Part shown: positions 39,678 through 46,150 of the stretch, piece after piece | How the letters are laid out: every line of letters begins with the position of its first letter | Position numbering within the stretch: the first letter of the stretch is position 1 | Assembly: GCA_012840385.1 (NCBI GenBank) | Contig: DULK01000081.1 | Span: 1 to 46,150 of the forward strand | DNA from: Syntrophomonadaceae bacterium | GTDB lineage: Bacteria; Bacillota; DSM-12270; Thermacetogeniales; Thermacetogeniaceae | Length of the DNA stretch: 46,150 bases | Direction of reading: 5' to 3' | Translations under genes and position numbers: made by a program | The notes under the pieces: model-generated | The model's database searches: none | The model's input: only the letters and a program-made list of their open reading frames with translations | Told to the model about the DNA's origin: nothing

Positions 39678-41156
39678 ATGCCAGTCAATAATGAAGTGTC
39701 CGGGATTGCAAATGAGCGGATTGACGGTAAGGAGAGCCCGGTTGACCTGGATGCCGCAACATTAAAAAAAATCCTTGATAATTCCTACGACGAGATTTTC
39801 GTCCTCGATGGTAATGGGCGCGTCATTTATGTAAACAATGCTTGCGAACGTCACTACGGTATGAAAGTATCCGAGGTTATAGGCAAAACCATCACCGAAT
39901 TGATCGGTCTTGGATACTGGCATCCGCCGGTAACACCGATTGTTCACAGAGAAAAGCGGCGGGTTACCATTGAACAAACAACTTATCTCGGTAAGAAGTT
40001 GATAACTACCGTAACTCCTGTCTTCGATGAAAAAGGGGAAATTGAGCTCACCGTACACAATGCCCGCGATCTGACGCAGCTTGAGGCCGTCAAGTACGAG
40101 CTTGAAATGACGCGCCACAGCCTGGTCAATTATAGAAAAAAAAGTAAGACCGACAATCCTAAAAGGGCATTCGGTGAGATAATCTGTCACAGCAAAAAAA
40201 TGAAGGAACTGGTTGAATTTGCAGAGCAGATTGCCTGCGTGGATTCGACTGTTCTGATCTTAGGTGAATCGGGTACCGGGAAGGGGCTGTTTGCCAGGCA
40301 TATTCATAAAAACAGCAGGAGAAAAGACGGCCCTTTCCTTGCCCTCAACTGTGCCGCAATTCCTGAGGACCTGCTTGAGTCCGAGTTGTTCGGCTACTCA
40401 AATGGCGCCTTTACGGGAGCGGAGCGGGGAGGAAAAAAAGGCCTGATTGAACTGGCTAACGGAGGAACTCTCTTTCTGGATGAAATTGCGGAACTATCTC
40501 CCCGGCTGCAGGCAAAGATCCTGCAGGTGATTCAGGAGCGGCAGTTTATACCCGTCGGCGGCACGGAAGTCAAAAAAGCTGATGTAAGAATAATTTCAGC
40601 AACCAATCAAGACCTGCCGGACATGGTTGAGAAGGGCTCATTTCGTAAAGACCTTTATTACCGGTTAAATGTTATCGAGATCAATATTCCACCCTTAAGA
40701 GAACGTCCTGAAGACATTATTCCCCTGGTCTACTTTTACATTGAGAAATTCAATAAGAAATACAACGTTTGCCGCGATGTCTCAAAAGAATGTCTGGAGA
40801 CATTGTGCCGGTACAGCTGGCCGGGGAATGTGCGCGAGCTTGAGAACCTTATTGAACGGTTGGTCGTATCGGTTCGTGATAATGAGATTAAGACAGAACA
40901 TCTTCCGAAACTTTTCCAACAAGAATTTAAAACAGAACGCCGTACCGGCAACTTGACTGTCGACAATAACACCTTTAGCTTTCCTCCAAATGTTCCTTTT
41001 GACGTGATAATGCGAGAGGTTGAAAAAGAGTTGATCACTCGAGCTTATCGAGAATACGGCAGTTCGAGAAAGGTGGCAAAAGCGCTCAAGATCAGCCAGA
41101 CGAAGGCGTCCCGATTGATTCGTAAATATTGTAAGAATATGGAGGTGGCTCTTTAA
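39678..41156 (+). CDS. PAS-domain sigma-54-dependent transcriptional activator
   Basis: 492 residues. PAS domain at about 28-135; AAA+ domain at about 165-395 with Walker A GESGTGKG (196-203), the sigma-54-contacting GAFTGA loop (243-248), Walker B TLFLDEI (264-270) and the WPGNVREL region; Fis-like helix-turn-helix at 460-484. It should activate the sigma-54 promoter at 34686 from the palindrome at 34604. The PAS domain is the likely input, perhaps sensing the amine or a redox cue. The stop codon overlaps the start of the next gene. Confidence 0.93.
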   Translation: MPVNNEVSGIANERIDGKESPVDLDAATLKKILDNSYDEIFVLDGNGRVIYVNNACERHYGMKVSEVIGKTITELIGLGYWHPPVTPIVHREKRRVTIEQTTYLGKKLITTVTPVFDEKGEIELTVHNARDLTQLEAVKYELEMTRHSLVNYRKKSKTDNPKRAFGEIICHSKKMKELVEFAEQIACVDSTVLILGESGTGKGLFARHIHKNSRRKDGPFLALNCAAIPEDLLESELFGYSNGAFTGAERGGKKGLIELANGGTLFLDEIAELSPRLQAKILQVIQERQFIPVGGTEVKKADVRIISATNQDLPDMVEKGSFRKDLYYRLNVIEINIPPLRERPEDIIPLVYFYIEKFNKKYNVCRDVSKECLETLCRYSWPGNVRELENLIERLVVSVRDNEIKTEHLPKLFQQEFKTERRTGNLTVDNNTFSFPPNVPFDVIMREVEKELITRAYREYGSSRKVAKALKISQTKASRLIRKYCKNMEVAL

Positions 41157-41398
41157 TGTCGAACTCGGCATGGTTCTGGACAATTTTTATCATATTGGTT
41201 TACTGGGTACTACCGATAGCTTTGTTTTGCTACCATCCTGACCGCTCCGGAGAAGTAACGGACGAATGGGGTGCCATCCCCTATGAAAAATTAAAGTTTA
41301 ATAAGAGGTTGGAGATGGCCGTTATTTTCGGAATTTGTGGCCTTACCGGCTGGATCGTTTGGGGGCTGATCAGGCTGGGTATTCTTGTATGGAGATAA
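41156..41398 (+). CDS. Small two-helix membrane protein next to the NSS symporter
   Basis: 80 residues. ATG 41156 overlaps the activator stop (TAATG) and follows GGAGGTGG. Two hydrophobic segments (WFWTIFIILVYWVLPIALFCY and MAVIFGICGLTGWIVWGLIRL) flank a 30-residue charged loop. Some bacterial NSS transporters are coded with a short membrane partner (MetS-like), and this gene sits 41 bases before an NSS gene. It is larger than MetS and I do not recognise it, so partnership is inference. Confidence 0.7.
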   Translation: MSNSAWFWTIFIILVYWVLPIALFCYHPDRSGEVTDEWGAIPYEKLKFNKRLEMAVIFGICGLTGWIVWGLIRLGILVWR

Positions 41399-41439
41399 TG
41401 CCGACATAATCACGTATTTATTCGAGGGGGGGTTGGCTC

Positions 41440-42954
41440 ATGGAAAGTACGGCATCTACTGAAAAGAGAGAAACCTTTACGTCTCGTTTCGGCGGTTTTA
41501 TGGTAATCATCATGACCAGCCTGGGGCTCGGCAATATCTGGAGGTTCCCTTACCTGGCTGCAAAATACGGCGGAGCAGCTTTTGTGCTGGTTTATCTTTT
41601 GGCCATTGTTTTCATCGTGAACATCGGCAACATGTGCGAAATCTGTATGGGCAAGTTTTCGCGCAGGGCTGTTGTCGGCGCATTTACGGCAATCGGCAGG
41701 AGGCCCGTATGGCGGATTTGCGGGATCGCAATTCTTTGCTTAAATATTATTGTTCTGAGTTATTATAACGTGGTTATCGGTTGGGTTGCACGATACTTTT
41801 TCACCAGTTTTAGCGGGGCAGTCTGGCGTGCCCCCTCTCCTGAGGTGTTTTTCAAGGCGTTTATAGATACCCCGCAGGTGTTTTTGTGGGTACTGCTTGT
41901 AAATGCCATAGTTTTTGGCATCCTCTGGTTTGGGGTTACCAGGGGCCTGGAAAAAGCCTCCCTGATCATGGGGCCGGTTTTATTTATTATTATGTCAATT
42001 ATGGTTGTACGCACGTTGAACCTGCATGGCGTAAGTAAGGGATTGGAATACTACTTGGCCCCGAATTGGAACTACCTGTTCAGGTATGAGACCTGGATGC
42101 AGGCGATAGGCCAGGCATTGTGGTCAGGGGCTTTCGGCTGGGGGATCATCCTGACCATGGGCAGTTACATGAAAAAAGGTGAAGATATCGGGTCCTCGAT
42201 TACCCAGACCGGGTTGCTGGACGGGGCCATCTCCTGGTTGGTTGGTCTGGCCATCATCCCCGCATGCATTGTTTACGGAGTTCCACTTGATTCGGGTACA
42301 AGCCTGTCTTTTTTGGTGTTGCCGAAGATGTTTCAAGAGATGCCGGGCGGGCATTTGATGATGATTCTGTTCTACGCCTCCCTTGCGCTGGCCGGTATCG
42401 GTGCAACCGTTGGTTGCGTTGAGGCGGGTTTGGCGCCGATGATGGAAGAATGGGGTTGGAGCAGGAAGATGGCCATTCCTGTAGGATTTGTGCTGTGGAA
42501 CGTGGCAGCTTTACCGGCATCCCTGAACAAAAATGTGTTCGACTGGTTGGATACTACCATTGGAAGCTATGCTATTCTGCTGGGAGGCTTTTTCATCCTC
42601 TTTTTCGTCGGTTGGGCCTGGGGCGCGGATCGGGTCAGAAAGTATGTGCTGAATTTAGGTGCGGATATTCCCTTCGGCCCCTGGTGGAACGTACTGGTTA
42701 AATATGTGGCGCCGGGATTGATCGCTTTTGCTGCCTACGGTTTCTTCAAGGTATGGTTGCTTCCCTCCGTTCCGGGACCAGTTGCATGGCCCTTGATAAT
42801 AGTTATCTGTGCATGGGTCCTGTTTATGTTCGTAGAGGCTGTAAGACACCCGGTACCTCCGGACATTGGAGATATACCAAAGGAAGTTCTTCATTATAAA
42901 GAAAGTGCGTTGGACAGATTGATGCCGGCTTCTGCGGATGACAAAATGCTTTGA
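41440..42954 (+). CDS. Neurotransmitter:sodium symporter (NSS) family transporter
   Basis: 504 residues, about 12 helices. The NSS hallmark SLGLGNIWRFPYLAAKYGGAAF is at about 29-50, with EKRETFTSRFG just before it. NSS proteins import amino acids or related amines with sodium. Here the substrate may be an N-methylated glycine, or the product of demethylation, given the module II context. The C-terminus is a soluble tail (PPDIGDIPKEVLHY). A hairpin-terminator element follows. Confidence 0.92.
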   Translation: MESTASTEKRETFTSRFGGFMVIIMTSLGLGNIWRFPYLAAKYGGAAFVLVYLLAIVFIVNIGNMCEICMGKFSRRAVVGAFTAIGRRPVWRICGIAILCLNIIVLSYYNVVIGWVARYFFTSFSGAVWRAPSPEVFFKAFIDTPQVFLWVLLVNAIVFGILWFGVTRGLEKASLIMGPVLFIIMSIMVVRTLNLHGVSKGLEYYLAPNWNYLFRYETWMQAIGQALWSGAFGWGIILTMGSYMKKGEDIGSSITQTGLLDGAISWLVGLAIIPACIVYGVPLDSGTSLSFLVLPKMFQEMPGGHLMMILFYASLALAGIGATVGCVEAGLAPMMEEWGWSRKMAIPVGFVLWNVAALPASLNKNVFDWLDTTIGSYAILLGGFFILFFVGWAWGADRVRKYVLNLGADIPFGPWWNVLVKYVAPGLIAFAAYGFFKVWLLPSVPGPVAWPLIIVICAWVLFMFVEAVRHPVPPDIGDIPKEVLHYKESALDRLMPASADDKML

Positions 42955-42998
42955 TAAGCAACCGAAGAACCGAAAGGTTGCCAAAAGAATAAGGAGGT

Positions 42999-43087
42999 TT
43001 ACCTGACATGCAGGCTTCGTGCCTCCATGTCAGGCGGAAAGGGGGGATTGCTGCCCGCCCGGCCGGTGACCGGGCGGCTTTTCTTTC
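42999..43087 (+). repeat. Two-hairpin element, copy 2
   Basis: CCTGACATG / CATGTCAGG hairpin (43002-43034), then GGAAAGGGGGG and a GCCGCCCGG-type terminator stem with TTTTCTTT (43053-43087). Same layout and same 89-base length as 1029-1117. Here an AAGGAGG lies just upstream. Its terminator half probably ends the NSS transcript. The conserved first hairpin implies an extra role. Confidence 0.65.
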
Positions 43088-43183
43088 AATGGGAGGTTTA
43101 AATGTATGCAGGGAGGCAGCGTTCGGGGCCTGCTTCTTGCAGGTCATGATAAACAACCGCTGCCGTGCTGTCTTTGGTTGCTG

Positions 43184-43372
43184 TTATTCTTCTTCAAGGA
43201 TAATCTTGTGGTCAACCAGCGCCAGTTCCTTGATGCGCGCCTTTAAAATCTTGCGCTGGCCGAAAATATTCTCCAGCAGCAGGCCGTCTTCCTGGGGCTG
43301 GACCCGGTCCACGCTCTGCAGAACCAGTTCGTCTTTTTCACCTCTGCGCAAATAAGCGTTGGCTTCACACAT
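43184..43372 (-). CDS. CooT-family nickel-binding protein
   Basis: 62 residues on the minus strand. The small size, the obligatory MC start (C2 is the nickel-binding residue in CooT) and the alternating strand pattern (DELVLQSVDRVQPQEDGLLLENIFGQRKILKARIKELAL) fit the CooT family of dimeric nickel-binding proteins tied to CODH maturation. Its start overlaps the end of the DUF3842 gene, so both are one operon. With CooC at the other end of the window this is a second CODH/nickel accessory gene. Confidence 0.8.
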   Translation of the reverse strand: MCEANAYLRRGEKDELVLQSVDRVQPQEDGLLLENIFGQRKILKARIKELALVDHKIILEEE

Positions 43373-43793
43373 TTTCTTTCTTCACCTCCAGCATTTCCTT
43401 TAATCTTTTGACCAGTTTTTCAACAAGGTGGGGCAAAGGCTCTTCTTCCACGCCGACCACTTCCACCTGTGAAAGGGTTAGCGGCAGGAGGATCTTGCGA
43501 GCCTTGCTCCCGGCTATGGCTTCGCTCATCTTCGGTGTCAATTCTCCCCGCATGGAGTGTGCGAGAATGATTCCGAGCGGCCCTACAATCACATCGCAAT
43601 CATCCACGTTCCTGACCACGGCGTTTTCTCCGCTGGCCCCCTCGTTGGCGCCGGCCCGGAGCATCAGGGATGTGGCGACGGCGTTGGTGCCCAGGGCGAT
43701 AATTTCCGTATCGGTGGGCAAGGCTTTTCTGATCTGCTCTGTGATCAGGCGCCCGATCCCACCTCCCTGGCCGTCCACAACCGCAATTCTCAT
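43365..43793 (-). CDS. DUF3842-family protein
   Basis: 142 residues on the minus strand. The opening MRIAVVDGQGGGIG, followed by EIIALGTNAVATSLMLRAGAN and DVIVGPLGIILAHSMRGELTPKMSEAI, matches DUF3842, a Rossmann-like family of unknown function common in anaerobic Firmicutes. It often lies beside CooT-like genes, which suggests a nickel or CODH link, but no biochemical role is known to me. The last ~20 residues are charged. GGGGTGATT precedes the start. Confidence 0.82.
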   Translation of the reverse strand: MRIAVVDGQGGGIGRLITEQIRKALPTDTEIIALGTNAVATSLMLRAGANEGASGENAVVRNVDDCDVIVGPLGIILAHSMRGELTPKMSEAIAGSKARKILLPLTLSQVEVVGVEEEPLPHLVEKLVKRLKEMLEVKKENV

Positions 43794-43879
43794 CCTGGAT
43801 CAATCACCCCTTTAAAGGCTGCGAGCATTTGTGGCATCTTTCCGGTTTCAGGCTAAGTGGCTAAAACCGCCAGTCCGCA

Positions 43880-43934
43880 AAAAATAAAAACCACGAATCT
43901 CACCCACTTCTGTGGGTTAAGAACCTCCGTGGTT
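43880..43934 (-). repeat. CCACG-type terminator-like hairpin (family member 6)
   Basis: On the minus strand: AACCACGGAGGTTC, inner AACCCACAGAAGTGGGT, GATTCGTGGTT, then TTTTATTTTTT. It lies upstream of the DUF3842 start in the same orientation, about 87 bases away. Confidence 0.65.
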
Positions 43935-44145
43935 CTGTCTTGTAGTACATTTATACTTTTTTCAATTATTAATATTTTTCTTATTCTTTATCGAGACACT
44001 AATTCCTGCAAGAGCATCTGTGCAGAATAAAAATTTTTTTAAGGCAATGCCCGTGTTGATAATTTTGCTTGATAGCGGGATTTAAAGATATGGTGCACCT
44101 CGTGCCTGTTCTGCAAATGCGTTTTGCCATGACGGGAAACACTAC

Positions 44146-44175
44146 TTGCTTTAAGTTGTTCGACTCTGTTAAAAT
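44146..44175 (+). promoter_or_regulatory. Likely sigma-70-type promoter for mrp
   Basis: TTGCTT and TAAAAT with 18 bases between, about 125 bases before the mrp start. No operator is recognised. Confidence 0.45.
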
Positions 44176-44301
44176 AAAAAGGGCATATGCCATAATAAAC
44201 CGTGATCGGGAGATGGAATTTTGGATGCCTCATCCCCGCATTTGGGGAGAAACTGACGGTTTCTCTACTCTTCATGATAAAAAAAGTATAGGCAGGAGGC
44301 A

Positions 44302-45192
44302 ATGAACGTGAAAACAGAAAAACCCGCTTGTGGTTCCTGTCCGGATAAGGGCGAACGCTGCGAGGAAACCTGCACGCAAGCGGATGCGGCGGAGTTCAGG
44401 TTTGCATCCAGAAATGATGTGAAATCGGTTATAGCGGTGATGAGCGGCAAAGGGGGTGTGGGCAAATCCACCGTGACGGCCCTGCTCGCCAGCACCATGG
44501 CCAAAAGAGGCTACGGGGTGGGCGTGCTTGACGGCGACATCACCGGCCCCAGCATTCCCCGCCTTTTCGGGTTGAAGGGGGGCAATTTGCGGACAGGACC
44601 TCACGGCATCATTCCCCGGGAGACGGACCTGGGAATCAAAGTGATGTCTCTCAACCTGTTTACCGAAAGAGAGGACGAGGCCGTGATCTGGCGCGGCCCC
44701 TTGCTGGCGGGAGCGGTCAAGCAGTTCTGGGAAGAGGTGGACTGGGGGGAGCTGGATTACCTCTTCGTGGATCTGCCGCCGGGTACGGGAGACGTACCCC
44801 TCACTGTGCTCCAGAGTTTGCCCTTGAAGGGTGTGGTGATCGTCCTGTCGCCTCAGGACCTGGCGGTCATGATCGTAAGAAAAGCGGTCAACATGACCCG
44901 GCAGTTGCACGTCCCCATCGTCGGTTTGGTAGAAAACATGGCCTACCTGGAATGCCCGAGGTGCGGGGAAGTGCTTTACCCCTTCGGCAAACCCCAAGGC
45001 GAGCAGGTAAGCCGGGAAACAGGCATTCCCTTGCTGGCAACACTCCCGATCAAGCCCGATATTACCAGATTTGGCGACGAGGGGATGGTGGAGATGCTGG
45101 AGGCCGGCGAGGTTTCCAGAATGGTGGAACGTCTGCAGGAACTCAATCTGCATCAGGAGCTGGCGGAGAATGGCCAACCCGAAAATAGCTGA
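44302..45192 (+). CDS. Mrp/NBP35-family P-loop ATPase (Fe-S carrier)
   Basis: 296 residues from ATG 44302 (AGGAGG). An N-terminal cysteine cluster (C11, C14, C20, C24), typical of NBP35-like members, precedes the deviant Walker A SGKGGVGKS (about 48-56). The core has DGDITGPSIPR and DLPPGTGDVPL. CxxC in ECPRCGEVLYPFG (about 216-228) binds the Fe-S cluster carried across the dimer. It delivers Fe-S clusters to apoproteins. The downstream NifU-like gene overlaps it by 23 bases and would supply the clusters. Confidence 0.93.
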   Translation: MNVKTEKPACGSCPDKGERCEETCTQADAAEFRFASRNDVKSVIAVMSGKGGVGKSTVTALLASTMAKRGYGVGVLDGDITGPSIPRLFGLKGGNLRTGPHGIIPRETDLGIKVMSLNLFTEREDEAVIWRGPLLAGAVKQFWEEVDWGELDYLFVDLPPGTGDVPLTVLQSLPLKGVVIVLSPQDLAVMIVRKAVNMTRQLHVPIVGLVENMAYLECPRCGEVLYPFGKPQGEQVSRETGIPLLATLPIKPDITRFGDEGMVEMLEAGEVSRMVERLQELNLHQELAENGQPENS

Positions 45193-45649
45193 ACACGCCC
45201 GAAACCCGCGCAACTGGGGGGAACTGGAGGATGCCAACGGCGTTCTGATCCATGTCCGGGAATGCGGCGACATCATCATGTTTTTCATCAAGGTGAAAGA
45301 CGACTGCCTGGAAAAGGTGAGGTTCATGGTTCAGGGGTGCCAGAACCTGATCGCCTGCTGCAGTGTTACATCCATGCTCGCCCAGGGGAAAACCGTCTGG
45401 GAGGCCATGGAGATCTCGGCCGGTGATGTGGAAAGGGCGCTGGGCGGCCTTCCTCCGGAGGAGCGGCATACTGCGGAGGATGCCGTCAATGCTCTGTACG
45501 CGGCGATTCAGGACTATCTCTCCGGGCAGTCGAAGCTGGGAGCCCCATTAGCCAGGGAGATGAGAGGCGAGGGGTGGAGGTCGCTGTATATCCAGGCCCA
45601 GAGGGGGCAGCAGCCGATGCCCAACCTGTACCGGAAGTATAAAAAGTAA
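45170..45649 (+). CDS. NifU/IscU-like Fe-S cluster scaffold
   Basis: 159 residues. ATG 45170 lies inside the end of mrp. The NifU N-terminal fold is visible: HARNPRNWGELEDANG, ECGDIIMFFIKVKDDCLEKVRFMVQGCQNLIACCSVTSMLAQGKTV. It has cysteines at the two usual ligand positions (ECGD and GCQ) and an extra CC pair where ordinary members have A/S residues. The C-terminal 50 residues are longer than usual and basic. Probably a dedicated scaffold for the Mrp carrier. The altered third-ligand region makes it a divergent member. Confidence 0.82.
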   Translation: MANPKIAEHARNPRNWGELEDANGVLIHVRECGDIIMFFIKVKDDCLEKVRFMVQGCQNLIACCSVTSMLAQGKTVWEAMEISAGDVERALGGLPPEERHTAEDAVNALYAAIQDYLSGQSKLGAPLAREMRGEGWRSLYIQAQRGQQPMPNLYRKYKK

Positions 45650-45670
45650 GGAAGGAAGTGGATTGTCGCC

Positions 45671-45876
45671 ATGAGAATAGCCATCACCGCTACCGGCCGG
45701 GATCCGGACTCTTCACTGGACTCCCGTTTCGGGCGCTGCCCCTGCTTTCTCCTGGTCGATCCGGAAATACAGGAGGGCAGTGCCCAACCCGGAATCTCCG
45801 GGGAGGAGGTGCCGGCATCAAGGGGGCAATGGCTACATACGGAGGCATATTCCGGCAGGCATGCGGGCAGGGGGTG
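45671..45876 (+). pseudogene. NifX/NifB-C-type (dinitrogenase FeMo-cofactor family) gene, frameshifted and truncated
   Basis: The ATG 45671 frame opens MRIAITATGRDPDSSLDSRF, then GRCPCFLLVDPE, the unmistakable start of the FeMo-co-binding family. After about 45800 that frame turns to nonsense, while the +2 frame reads GGAGIKGAMATYGGIFRQ, the expected continuation. A single frameshift near 45801-45809 (a GGGGAGGAGG run) explains it. The family's remaining ~50 residues are then missing, because the sequence passes straight into the DUF134 gene. A sequencing error could mimic the frameshift but not the truncation. Confidence 0.7.
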
Positions 45877-46150
45877 ATTGCTATACCAAGGAGGAGGAAA
45901 CGGTGCTGGGTAGAGTCCCTTCCGGCGGCAAACTATTACAAGCCGGCGGGGATACCGCTGCGGGAGTTGAGGGAAGTGAATTTAACGGTTGAGGAACTGG
46001 AAGCTGTGCGCTTAAAGGACCTTGAGGGATTGGACCAGGAGCAGTGCGCCGAACGAATGGGGGTGGCGCGCACCACTTTCCAGCGCGTGCTGTACGCCGC
46101 CAGGTCGAAGATTGCGGATGCTTTGGTCAACGGGAAAGCACTTCGGGTCG
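45874..46150 (+). CDS. DUF134 (UPF0251) DNA-binding protein, 3'-truncated by the window edge
   Basis: The frame is open from GTG 45874 to the window edge. From 45883 it reads IPRRRKRCWVESLPAANYYK, PAGIPLRELREVNLTVEELE, AVRLKDLEGLDQEQCAERMG, VARTTFQRVLYAARSKIADA. This is the DUF134 family with its helix-turn-helix. The usual start MPRPxK is represented by ATA-CCA here, so no ATG exists. GTG 45874 is the nearest usable start. The same frame is continuous with the NifX remnant, so a NifX-DUF134 fusion is a formal alternative. DUF134 genes often neighbour Mrp and NifX-family genes. Confidence 0.8.
   Translation, partial: MIAIPRRRKRCWVESLPAANYYKPAGIPLRELREVNLTVEELEAVRLKDLEGLDQEQCAERMGVARTTFQRVLYAARSKIADALVNGKALRV

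Larger units (their letters stand above)
43794..44301. other. Divergent spacer between DUF3842-cooT and mrp
   Basis: It holds hairpin family member 6 (43880-43934), an AT-rich stretch (43945-44040) that may serve minus-strand transcription, and a sigma-70-like promoter for mrp (44146-44175). A frame at 44069-44305 has no ribosome site and no recognisable content. Confidence 0.55.

Noticed and set aside
1-46150. tRNA, rRNA, CRISPR arrays, intact insertion sequences
   Set aside because: No cloverleaf with a TTCRA arm, no rRNA-like block, no regularly spaced repeats and no transposase were found on reading both strands. A tRNA or CRISPR scanner would be needed to confirm.

Overview
The window looks like the chromosome of an anaerobic, spore-former-type Firmicute of the Desulfotomaculum/Pelotomaculum/Moorella kind. 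The evidence is moderate G+C by eye, strong AGGAGG-type ribosome sites, many TTG/GTG starts, and a gene content centred on corrinoid methyl transfer, nickel and carbon-monoxide-dehydrogenase (CODH) maturation, and Fe-S/P-loop accessory proteins. The species cannot be fixed from sequence alone. No rRNA, tRNA, CRISPR array or intact transposase was seen.

Layout. (1) 1-1200 has no convincing protein gene. On the minus strand it holds a clear cobalamin riboswitch with an intrinsic terminator, followed by two diverged, covarying copies of an unidentified structured element that runs off the left edge. (2) 1380-2452 is an AbiEii-type toxin/partner pair. (3) 2792-7101 is TrmO, CooC and a FecBCD/BtuFCD-type ABC importer. 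(4) 7208-23270 is a nickel/peptide-type (NikABCDE-like) ABC transport region: two permeases, an inserted VapBC pair, two ATPases, three substrate-binding lipoproteins, two SAM methyltransferases each directly behind a binding protein, a FeoB-like Gate-domain membrane protein, a DUF4198 protein and a GNAT acetyltransferase. It contains a 281-bp repeat and several gene remnants. (5) 23450-26801 is an HD-GYP protein, a membrane diguanylate cyclase and a second VapBC pair. (6) 27115-34511 is methyl-transfer module I: corrinoid protein, URO-D-type methyltransferase, a histidine kinase carrying its own B12-binding and PocR domains, an AraC-type response regulator, and a divergent DHPS-like methyltransferase. 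A near-identical ~90-bp control element stands in front of both ends. (7) 34604-42954 is methyl-transfer module II: sigma-54 promoter and upstream site, MttB-family methyltransferase, BCCT transporter, corrinoid protein, DHPS-like methyltransferase, PAS/AAA+ sigma-54 activator, a two-helix membrane protein and an NSS symporter. (8) 43184-46150 is CooT and DUF3842 (minus), then Mrp, a NifU-like scaffold, a broken NifX-like gene and a partial DUF134 gene.

How it fits together. Modules I and II each supply a substrate:corrinoid methyltransferase, a corrinoid protein and a corrinoid:tetrahydrofolate methyltransferase. That is the set needed to move methyl groups from a methylated donor (a quaternary amine for module II; donor unknown for module I) onto tetrahydrofolate, presumably for the Wood-Ljungdahl pathway. 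That pathway depends on nickel-containing CODH/acetyl-CoA synthase, which would explain CooC, CooT and the nickel-type transport genes in the same window. Each methyl module has its own regulator: a corrinoid-sensing-type two-component system for I, and a sigma-54 activator for II. The corrinoid reductive activator that such systems need is not in the window.
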